DNA from: Jejuia sp043557195
GTDB taxonomy: Bacteria > Bacteroidota > Bacteroidia > Flavobacteriales > Flavobacteriaceae
Direction: 5' to 3'
Length of the DNA stretch: 64,000 nucleotides
Assembly (NCBI GenBank): GCA_043557195.1
Contig: CP121314.1
Coordinates: 3,410,001-3,474,000 of the forward strand
Positions 7,894 to 14,349 of the stretch are shown piece after piece (within the stretch, counting starts at the first letter, position 1; each line of letters starts with the position of its first letter). Both the position numbers and the translations under genes were made by a program. Below the pieces are notes generated by a model that searched no databases, was not told where the DNA came from, and saw only the letters and a program-made list of their open reading frames with translations.

Positions 7894-7903
7894 TTAATAC
7901 TTA
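7888..7903. promoter_or_regulatory. 16-bp palindromic operator, site 2 (globin operon)
   Basis: TAAGTATTAATACTTA, a perfect 16-bp palindrome located 34 bases before the globin ATG. It has the same half-sites and spacing as sites 1 and 3, so it is the best candidate operator for the FNR-like protein encoded immediately upstream. Confidence 0.8.
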
Positions 7904-7937
7904 ATTTTTTAGAAGAACAGACTAAAACTTAATAATT

Positions 7938-8354
7938 ATGGAAGCAACAACAGTAACTCTTGTACAAGAATCATTTGAAAAAGTAAAACCTATCGCCCCA
8001 CAAGCGGCAGAGATTTTTTATGCTAAACTGTTTGAGCTAGATCCAAATCTTAAGCCATTGTTTCCAACGGATAAAGAAGGAGCTATGGTAGAGCAAGGCA
8101 ATAAATTAATGACCATGCTTGCAGCAGCCGTTGCTGGATTAAGCAATTTAGATGCTTTAATACCAGTGTTAAAAGGATTAGGACAGCGTCATGTAGAATA
8201 TAAAGTAGAACCTTCACATTACAATACCGTAGGTGCAGCCTTATTGGGAACGCTAGAGGCTGGATTAGGAGATGAATTCACGCCAGAAGTTAAAACCGCT
8301 TGGGCAGATGTTTATGGTGTAATGTCTAGCGTAATGATTGAAGCATCTTACTAA
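7938..8354 (+). CDS. Single-domain globin, flavohaemoglobin-like (NO dioxygenase type)
   Basis: A 138-residue cytoplasmic haem protein equal to the globin domain of Hmp without its reductase domains. Functional positions agree with E. coli Hmp: Tyr28 (B10), Phe42 (CD1), Gln53 (distal), His85 (proximal, in GQRHVEYKVEPSHY) and Tyr95. This predicts oxygen binding and NO detoxification or NO binding. Electrons could come from the FAD/2Fe-2S reductase encoded three genes later (inference). It is the first gene of a five-gene run, with a palindromic operator 34 bases upstream. Confidence 0.93.
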   Translation: MEATTVTLVQESFEKVKPIAPQAAEIFYAKLFELDPNLKPLFPTDKEGAMVEQGNKLMTMLAAAVAGLSNLDALIPVLKGLGQRHVEYKVEPSHYNTVGAALLGTLEAGLGDEFTPEVKTAWADVYGVMSSVMIEASY

Positions 8355-8373
8355 CAATTTAAAAACTCAAATT

Positions 8374-9186
8374 ATGAAATCTATTATTAAACTATTATGG
8401 GCCTCGGCTTTTGTGTTGGTGTTAAACTCTTGTGGCGGTGTGCCAGAAGAAAAAACTGCAGTAGCTGGCGAAGAAAAGGTATTTGCTGTTGAAGAAGTAC
8501 TAGAAATGGTAGCTAAAGAAAATGACGTTACCAGAACATTATATACCAAAGCTATTGTTGGTGGAGGTAAAAAACAAGGTATGAAGTTTGACGAAGATTG
8601 GAGAAAAGATGATGTAGAAGCAGGACCACTACCAGCATTATTCCTTAGAGGTGTGGCCACAAGCATTAGAAAAAGTCCAGTACCACTTGGGTTGTACCTT
8701 GGTTCTGATTTTCCAGTAAATGCTGCTAACAAGTTTGAAGGTAAGCAAGCAGAGTTATTCACTCAAATTAAAGAAGATCAAAAACCTCAATTTTTCTACG
8801 ATGAAGATCAAAAGTTGCACACGGCTATGTTTGCAGATTTAGCAAGTGCGGGTGCCTGTGTATCTTGTCATAACGACCATCCACAAACCTCTAAAACAGA
8901 TTGGAAATTAGGAGACGTTATGGGTGCTACAACATGGCAATATCCAAAGGATTCTTTAACCTATAAAGAAACCGTTGCGGTTTTAAACTCTTATGCAAAA
9001 GGAACTGTAGATATTTATATGGAATATTTAGATGAAATAGAAGCTTTTAAAGAAAGCGAAAAACCAGAAATTGGTAATAAATGGCCAGCAGAAGGAAACT
9101 ACCTTCCAACACCAGAAGTGTTCTTAGACAGTGTACGTAAACTGTCTTCTTATGAAACTATGAAACACTTGGTGGCAGCCAAATAA
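8374..9186 (+). CDS. DUF3365-type c-haem lipoprotein
   Basis: A 270-residue exported protein. The signal peptide ends in a lipobox (VLNSC), so it is probably anchored in a membrane on the periplasmic side. One c-type haem motif, CVSCH, lies about residue 166 in the context AGACVSCHNDHP followed by a WKLGDVMGA segment, which is typical of DUF3365 (Tll0287-like) haem proteins. Start chosen at ATG 8374, which begins a proper signal peptide 19 bases after the globin stop; an earlier TTG inside globin has no support. It likely carries electrons or senses a ligand within the same redox chain. Confidence 0.85.
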   Translation: MKSIIKLLWASAFVLVLNSCGGVPEEKTAVAGEEKVFAVEEVLEMVAKENDVTRTLYTKAIVGGGKKQGMKFDEDWRKDDVEAGPLPALFLRGVATSIRKSPVPLGLYLGSDFPVNAANKFEGKQAELFTQIKEDQKPQFFYDEDQKLHTAMFADLASAGACVSCHNDHPQTSKTDWKLGDVMGATTWQYPKDSLTYKETVAVLNSYAKGTVDIYMEYLDEIEAFKESEKPEIGNKWPAEGNYLPTPEVFLDSVRKLSSYETMKHLVAAK

Positions 9187-9273
9187 GATTTGTTTAGTGT
9201 TAAGAATTGCAATCTTGCTTAGGCTTCCTAAAATCCTAAGCGGATTGCAATTACTTTAATTAATTCTTTTTCT

Positions 9274-9756
9274 ATGGTTCTCAGTAAAAATAAATCCACC
9301 ATTGTAGGTTTGGTATTGCTTTTTGCCTTTCTTATCCAGTTCTTCTTAAAGCTAGAATGGGGTTGGTTACACAATTTACAGGAAGGCGAAATGTATAAGC
9401 GCTGGTCTGGGTTGTTCTTAGCAATTTTCATTTTATTTCAATGGGTATTGTCGTTAACTAGAACCGTAAAAAAATGGAAAAAGCACGCAATGAAAATGCA
9501 AGTCATCCATAAGTGGGTGGGGGCTTTAAGCCCTATTTTCTTTTACATACATAGTATAGGCATGGGCTATGGCTACTTGCTATTGTTGTCCTATATCTTT
9601 TTTGCAAATACGTTATTAGGGTATTTCAATTTAGATGTATTAAAGAATAATAGCGACGCATTATTTAAAGGATGGATGATAACTCATGTGGCATTATCGC
9701 TAGTAGTGTCCATCATGATGCTATTTCATATTTCAATGGTATTTTATTATAAATAG
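9274..9756 (+). CDS. Four-helix membrane protein, probable b-type cytochrome
   Basis: A 160-residue inner-membrane protein with about four hydrophobic helices. Histidines lie within or at the ends of helices (HKWVGAL, FYIHSIG, MITHVALS, LFHISMV), the pattern of bis-His b-haem proteins such as ferric-reductase-like or cytochrome b561-like families; haem binding is inferred. It is positioned between a periplasmic c-haem lipoprotein and a cytoplasmic FAD/2Fe-2S reductase (8-base gap), the right arrangement to pass electrons across the membrane. No specific named family is recognised. Confidence 0.75.
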   Translation: MVLSKNKSTIVGLVLLFAFLIQFFLKLEWGWLHNLQEGEMYKRWSGLFLAIFILFQWVLSLTRTVKKWKKHAMKMQVIHKWVGALSPIFFYIHSIGMGYGYLLLLSYIFFANTLLGYFNLDVLKNNSDALFKGWMITHVALSLVVSIMMLFHISMVFYYK

Positions 9757-9764
9757 AGGTTAAC

Positions 9765-10796
9765 ATGAAGCTACTCGTAAAAGACATCATAAAAGAAACC
9801 GAAGATGCCATGACTATCTGTCTTAAAAATGGTAACCTTTTCAAAAAGTTTAAATACAGACCAGGGCAATTTTTAACCATTAACGTGCCTATTGATGGGG
9901 TGGTTCAAAAACGCGCCTATTCCTTTAGTAGCAATCCGTATACAGATAAAGACCTTAAAATCACCATAAAACGTGTTGAAAAGGGATTGGTTTCTAATTA
10001 TGTGCACGACCATTTAAAAGTAGGCGATAAATTAGAAGTCGACGATCCTGCAGGGTCGTTTTATGTAGAGCCACAAAAGAACAACAAAAAACAATATGTA
10101 TTATTTGCAGGCGGTAGTGGTGTTACGCCTATGTTTTCTATTGCAAAATCGGTTTTAACAGAAGAACCTAGCTCCAGTGTGTTACTCATTTACGCCAACC
10201 AAACTATGGAATCTATCATATTCCATGAAGAGATAAAAGCACTGTCAGAAGCTTATCCAGACACCTTTAAGATAGAACACATTATCTCTGGGAATAAAAC
10301 CTATAAAGCTAATTATCATCCTGGGTTAGCAACAAAAACATTGATAGACCGTGTCATGATTAAACACGATATCACTTATGAAGACAACCACGTCTATATG
10401 ATTTGCGGACCATTCGGTTACATGGAAAAAATAAAAGAAGTGTTAGGTGATAATGGCATCACCCGTGAAAAAATAAAAATTGAAGTCTTTAAAAGTCCGG
10501 TGGTTAAAGTTACGGGTAAAAACCTGCTAGCCGATGTTACGTTAAAGCATAATGGCGAAGAATATAACTTTAAGGTAAGAGGTGATAAATCCATTTTAAA
10601 CCAAGCCATGTCCGAGAATATCGTCATTCCCTATTCCTGCAGATCGGGCATGTGTTCTACCTGTAAAGGCACATGTGTAGAAGGCGAAGTACAAATGACG
10701 GAAGGTCATATCCTTCCAGAAAACGAGGTAGAAAGCGGTGGCATTCTCACCTGTGTCACCTATCCCGTAAGCGAAAAAGTAGTCATCGAAATATAA
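9765..10796 (+). CDS. FAD/NAD(P)H oxidoreductase with C-terminal 2Fe-2S ferredoxin domain
   Basis: A 343-residue soluble reductase of the PaaE/Hcr-like type. Residues ~1-100 form the FAD barrel with RAYSFSSNP; ~105-235 the NAD(P) domain with FAGGSGVTPMFS; ~255-343 a plant-type 2Fe-2S ferredoxin with CRSGMCSTC and a distal Cys in GGILTC. It should take electrons from NAD(P)H to a one-electron acceptor. Candidate partners in the operon are the globin, the membrane cytochrome and the multihaem cytochrome. Gaps of 8 bases on both sides show tight co-transcription. Confidence 0.92.
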   Translation: MKLLVKDIIKETEDAMTICLKNGNLFKKFKYRPGQFLTINVPIDGVVQKRAYSFSSNPYTDKDLKITIKRVEKGLVSNYVHDHLKVGDKLEVDDPAGSFYVEPQKNNKKQYVLFAGGSGVTPMFSIAKSVLTEEPSSSVLLIYANQTMESIIFHEEIKALSEAYPDTFKIEHIISGNKTYKANYHPGLATKTLIDRVMIKHDITYEDNHVYMICGPFGYMEKIKEVLGDNGITREKIKIEVFKSPVVKVTGKNLLADVTLKHNGEEYNFKVRGDKSILNQAMSENIVIPYSCRSGMCSTCKGTCVEGEVQMTEGHILPENEVESGGILTCVTYPVSEKVVIEI

Positions 10797-10804
10797 ATTA
10801 AATT

Positions 10805-11512
10805 ATGTTCAAGGTAAGTCCGTTACGAAAAAGACAAGTTATAGGAGGTATTATTGGTGTAGTGCTCGGGGTGTCCTTGTTCTATATTTTCACGCTCGAT
10901 GCTACTGAAGATTACGTATCCATTGGTCCTATGAATACTGGGCACGAAGATTTAAACTGTTTTGCATGTCATGCCGATGCTAAGGGCAATTTATTGCAGC
11001 AAGTACAATCTAATTTTTCCCATGCAGTAGGTGCGCGCGAAAATGGGGTAGACTTCGGTACGCAAGACGTCACGGTAGACAATTGCCTGCAATGTCACGA
11101 CCGCCCAAACGATAGGCATCCTGTCTATCGTTTTTCAGAGCCCCGATTTAAAGACGCCGTAAAAAACATTGATGCCACCACCTGTATCACCTGCCATACC
11201 GAGCATGAGGAAGAACGTGTTTCGGTGGCGAGTATCAATTACTGTATGAACTGCCATCAGGATTTGGTAGTAGAAAACGATCCCGTAGATATCCCTCACG
11301 ATGTATTAATCGCCAAAGAAGAGTGGTTTACCTGCATACAATGTCACGATTTCCATGGTAACCACAGATACGAGGTACCCGAAAAAATGAGCGATACCAT
11401 ACCTATGCACGCCATACAAGCCTATTTCGATGGTGGCGAAGACCCTTACGGTACCAATAAAAAGTACATCGCCCTATCTCAAGAAGAGTGGTTGAAGACC
11501 TTAGAAGACTAG
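10805..11512 (+). CDS. Membrane-anchored pentahaem cytochrome c
   Basis: A 235-residue protein with one N-terminal membrane helix (VIGGIIGVVLGVSLFYIFTL) and a periplasmic part holding five CxxCH haem c motifs: CFACH, CLQCH, CITCH, CMNCH and CIQCH. The spacing resembles small NapC/NrfH or cytochrome c3-type carriers, but the exact family is uncertain. It is the last gene of the globin operon and plausibly the periplasmic electron exit or entry point. It ends before a GC-rich dispersed repeat. Confidence 0.88.
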   Translation: MFKVSPLRKRQVIGGIIGVVLGVSLFYIFTLDATEDYVSIGPMNTGHEDLNCFACHADAKGNLLQQVQSNFSHAVGARENGVDFGTQDVTVDNCLQCHDRPNDRHPVYRFSEPRFKDAVKNIDATTCITCHTEHEEERVSVASINYCMNCHQDLVVENDPVDIPHDVLIAKEEWFTCIQCHDFHGNHRYEVPEKMSDTIPMHAIQAYFDGGEDPYGTNKKYIALSQEEWLKTLED

Positions 11513-11526
11513 CGTTTTAATTATTT

Positions 11527-11611
11527 GGGCGTTACCCACAAGGGGTCGGGCTTTCGGCAGTCGCTCCTTCCTGCGTCAGGGAGCTTCAACAAATGCCTCA
11601 ATCCCTAACGC
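11527..11611 (+). repeat. Dispersed GC-rich ~80-bp element, copy A
   Basis: Starts GGGCGTTACCC and ends ATCCCTAACGC, so its ends form an inverted repeat (GCGTTA/TAACGC). It shares long blocks such as GTCGGGCTTTCGGCAGTCGC and CAACAAATGCCTCAATCCCT with copy C, and in inverse orientation with copy B. It lies just after the cytochrome gene. The remainder of the 339-base gap to the next gene (11513-11851) holds a small REP-like pair (ATTGCGAGG ... GCGGCAAT near 11630-11660) and the left flank of the cassette-like gene. Confidence 0.85.
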
Positions 11612-11794
11612 GGGTGTACTTGCCAGCATCATTGCGAGGAGTTTAACACGCGGCAATCTAGCATTTCTCTTTCATTACCCAAGATTACGTTGTAACTCGT
11701 ACTTCACTTTTTGTAATGCCATTTTTGTTGAAAACTACTTACAAGTACGTATTGATTTTATCGTAGGAAAAGTCGAACTTTGCTTATCGAACGA

Positions 11795-11837
11795 TATAGT
11801 TCATTAAAAACGGAACCATATCTAACCGTTGTATGCC
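11795..11837 (+). repeat. Left flank of cassette-like gene: hairpin plus 10-bp boundary repeat
   Basis: Contains GTTGTATGCC (11828-11837), the exact reverse complement of GGCATACAAC at 13828-13837, and TATAGTTCATTA (11795-11806), repeated directly at 13844-13855. The segment just before the boundary forms a stem (GATATAGTTC with GAACCATATC, one mismatch). Only 14 bases separate the boundary from the ATG. Confidence 0.7.
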
Positions 11838-11851
11838 ATTTAAAAAAGAAC

Positions 11852-13822
11852 ATGAATAGGACAATATTAAGTTTAGCATTATTAAAAGTCAATTGGTCAA
11901 AAGGAGTCGATTACATAGACTGTTTTCTACCTATATTAATTAGTACAATAATTGCTAAAAATACTAAAACCATTGACATTAAAGATGTTTCTGTCTTTAA
12001 AGCTAACATATTGAAAGAATATGGACTAGAGATACCTAGTTCCGCATTGATAACTATTTTAAACAGAGCAAAAAAAAGAGACTATTTCAAAGTAGAAAAT
12101 GGAATTTACCATGTTAATCAAGACAAAATAAATATAGACGACAATTCAAAAGTTCGTTCGGAGATTAATAGGGCGTATAATTACGTAATTAAAGAAATTC
12201 AAAAATTTATTACAAAAAATGCACCAGAAGGTATAGATTTTACTGAAGATGAAATTTCCGAAGGGTTACTTGCTTTTTTAAAAAAACATGATGCAGACAT
12301 TTCATTTGGTGCAGAAAATCTGTCTATTCTGCCAAAAGTTGAGGCACCTGAAAAATTAAGGTACTTGATTTGCTGGTTTGTTGTAGAGAATTGGGAATCT
12401 GACCCTATTCTAGTTAATTACTTAAAAGACATTTCTATTGGTCATGCATTAAGTTCTCTAATACTTTATGATGAATTTAGTCCATTTAAAGGGAAATTAG
12501 AAAATCTTGATGTTTATCTTGATACACCATTTATTTTAAGTCTTTTGGGCATAAATGGCGAGCAACGAACATTACTTTCCGAAGAAATACTAAATCAATT
12601 AAAAAATGATAAGGCGAATGTATATATACTACAAACAACAATCAATGAGGTTTTAAATAATCTTGATAGTTGTAAAAACACTTTAAAAAAGGGGAATGGT
12701 ATATCACAATCTCTGTCTGTTCGAATGTGTATAGAAAACAACATTAGAGTTGAGGATATAGAGCAACTTATGGCTGACTTTACCTTTAAAATGGAGAGTT
12801 TAGGGATTTCTGAAAATCAAGTTCCAGATTATGAAGACTATGACCTTGTTATCGATGAAGAAGAACTTTTTGACACAATAATTGAATCTTACGAAAAGGT
12901 AAACAGAGGAGATAAAAAATTAAGAAGTATTGAAAAAATAAAAGCCTCTTTACCTGACCATGTCGAAAGGACAATACGAAGGGATGTAAAGGTTTTATCA
13001 GGTATCTATCGTTTTAGAAAGGGAAAAATTCCAGTAAGTATCAAAGATTCCAAAGCCATTTTTGTAACAACCAGTTCTGCACTTGCATTCGCGAGTAGAA
13101 TGTTCGAAAACAGACTAAATAAAAGAAACAATGCTATACCTTCATGCTTTACGGATATATTCCTGTCTACATTAATTTGGATACAAAACCCTGTTTTAGC
13201 CGACCAAATAAACAAAAAGCGTATTCTTTCGGATTGCTATGCAGGTATAAGCCCATCAGAAGAATTAATTAAACAGTACGAAACAGAACTTAAAAAACTC
13301 AAAGAAAGAGGTAGGCTTAATAGCTCAACATACTTAACATTAAGAACCCATCACGTTGCTATTCAAATGCTATCTACTAAAAGTCTTGGAGATCCTGAAC
13401 TGTTTAGTGGCGAGTCTACCGCTCAACTTGTTAATCAATTTTTAGATAGACTTACAGAGGAAGAAAGAACTAAAAGAATTGAAGTAGAAAGTATTAATGT
13501 ATCGTTGCAAACGCAGAAAGAACAATTAGAAAATTCAATATCAGAAAGACAGGAGAGACTAGATAGAAGAGCGGAAAAACTAGGTGTCAAAATATCAAAT
13601 TTTGTATTATGGATATTCTACTTATTGATTTTTGCTTGTTTATTTATAGGTGTTGCCTCATTTATTTTTAAATCAATATCATTAACATCTCAAATTATAT
13701 CTTTTTCAATTTTGGCTCTATTAACTATATTCGGATTTAGTCATCAATTTTCAGCAGATTCAATTAGAAAACCTGTATTAAGATATGTTAAACAGAAATA
13801 TTTGAACTTTCTTGAAAAATAA
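11852..13822 (+). CDS. Large protein of unknown function, possible PIN-like nuclease fold with C-terminal membrane helices
   Basis: A 656-residue protein; I do not recognise a named family. From ATG 11852: residues ~1-100 look like a winged-helix-like segment; ~220-440 contain scattered acidic residues in a PIN-like order (Asp224 in VYLDTPFILSLLG, Glu266 in TTINEVLNNL, FVTTSSALAFAS near 404, Asp435 in FTDIFLSTLIW); ~540-575 is a charged coiled coil; two membrane helices follow (~583-630), then a basic tail. PIN folds are usually RNases, so a toxin or defence role is possible but unproven. The gene stands alone, splits the redox operon from nrtA, and is tightly flanked by complementary repeats. 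An upstream TTG (11780) would run through the left repeat and is rejected. Confidence 0.8.
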   Translation: MNRTILSLALLKVNWSKGVDYIDCFLPILISTIIAKNTKTIDIKDVSVFKANILKEYGLEIPSSALITILNRAKKRDYFKVENGIYHVNQDKINIDDNSKVRSEINRAYNYVIKEIQKFITKNAPEGIDFTEDEISEGLLAFLKKHDADISFGAENLSILPKVEAPEKLRYLICWFVVENWESDPILVNYLKDISIGHALSSLILYDEFSPFKGKLENLDVYLDTPFILSLLGINGEQRTLLSEEILNQLKNDKANVYILQTTINEVLNNLDSCKNTLKKGNGISQSLSVRMCIENNIRVEDIEQLMADFTFKMESLGISENQVPDYEDYDLVIDEEELFDTIIESYEKVNRGDKKLRSIEKIKASLPDHVERTIRRDVKVLSGIYRFRKGKIPVSIKDSKAIFVTTSSALAFASRMFENRLNKRNNAIPSCFTDIFLSTLIWIQNPVLADQINKKRILSDCYAGISPSEELIKQYETELKKLKERGRLNSSTYLTLRTHHVAIQMLSTKSLGDPELFSGESTAQLVNQFLDRLTEEERTKRIEVESINVSLQTQKEQLENSISERQERLDRRAEKLGVKISNFVLWIFYLLIFACLFIGVASFIFKSISLTSQIISFSILALLTIFGFSHQFSADSIRKPVLRYVKQKYLNFLEK

Positions 13823-13827
13823 AAATT

Positions 13828-13855
13828 GGCATACAACAACGACTATAGTTCATTA
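13828..13855 (+). repeat. Right flank of cassette-like gene
   Basis: GGCATACAAC (13828-13837), five bases after the stop, is the exact reverse complement of the left boundary. TATAGTTCATTA (13844-13855) is a direct repeat of the left-flank sequence. The pair resembles recombination-site halves. Confidence 0.7.
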
Positions 13856-13856
13856 C

Positions 13857-13890
13857 GACTGAATTCCTAATCGGAATTTCAAGTCTTTTT
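13857..13890 (+). terminator. Probable terminator after the PIN-like gene
   Basis: Imperfect hairpin GACTGAATTCC / GGAATTTCAAGTC followed by TTTTT, immediately after the right cassette flank. Confidence 0.6.
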
Positions 13891-13902
13891 GCTATATTTA
13901 TG

Positions 13903-13939
13903 GTTACTACGGAATGATACTCGCGTACCATTCAGTAAC
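13903..13939. repeat. Long hairpin of unknown role
   Basis: GTTACT (13903-13908) and GAATGATAC (13912-13920) pair with GTACCATTC (13925-13933) and AGTAAC (13934-13939) around TCGC, with one mismatch and a 3-base bulge. No T-run follows, so it is not a simple terminator. It resembles an attC-type stem. Confidence 0.6.
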
Positions 13940-14038
13940 GAAGCAAAAGCCAAAACCAATAAGCGTATCACCAAAAAAACATACTATAAATTCAAACTTT
14001 ATTCATCAAAGGCCTCGTATTATATTTTACTGGTTAAT

Positions 14039-14155
14039 AAAACTACGTAGTTTTCCCTAAAACCCTCCATTCCCTGTTCAATATTTCCCTTTTTCACTAA
14101 AACAATACGTAAAATGTTATTAACAATAGCATGTTTATACGTAGTATGTTACGTA
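14039..14155. promoter_or_regulatory. nrtA upstream region with a cluster of TACGTA palindromes
   Basis: This lies in the 527-base gap 13823-14349. It holds AAAACTACGTAGTTTT (14039-14054, a perfect 16-bp palindrome) and three more TACGTA hexamers (14106, 14138, 14150). The 11-mer AATACGTAAAA at 14104 recurs at 6935 upstream of fnr. No gene is seen in the gap. The hexamer also occurs elsewhere, so only the clustering is notable. Confidence 0.4.
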
Positions 14156-14295
14156 AATATTTCCGCACTCAAATATATTTTAATAACCTAAAAATCAATA
14201 ATATAAAATAAAAACCTGTGTTTTATCAGGTTTACTTATGTGTAAAAAGAGGTGTGTTTATGGGGATTAACATGGGTGGTAATTACAGCTACTTA

Positions 14296-14303
14296 TATAT
14301 TTG
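14296..14303 (+). promoter_or_regulatory. Putative -7 element of the nrt operon
   Basis: TATATTTG matches TAnnTTTG, 46 bases before the nrtA ATG and 9 bases before the palindromic operator. The relative placement is similar to that at the globin operon. Confidence 0.5.
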
Positions 14304-14312
14304 TCAAAAAAA

Positions 14313-14328
14313 TAAGTATTTATACTTA
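14313..14328. promoter_or_regulatory. 16-bp palindromic operator, site 3 (nrt operon)
   Basis: TAAGTATTTATACTTA, with the same half-sites and N4 spacer as the sites before fnr and globin, 21 bases before the nrtA ATG. It links nitrate import to the FNR-like regulator. Confidence 0.8.
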
Positions 14329-14349
14329 GTTAATTAAAAAACACGTAAC

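Noticed and set aside
8338..8373. TTG start of the DUF3365 gene inside globin
   Set aside because: ATG 8374 begins a proper lipoprotein signal; the upstream extension is hydrophilic and overlaps the globin gene.
7938..10796. A broken flavohaemoglobin (hmp) split by insertion
   Set aside because: The reductase has a 2Fe-2S domain and different order from Hmp, and intact genes lie in between; these are separate proteins.
11780..11851. N-terminal extension of the PIN-like protein from a TTG
   Set aside because: It would translate the hairpin and boundary repeat; ATG 11852 is a better start.
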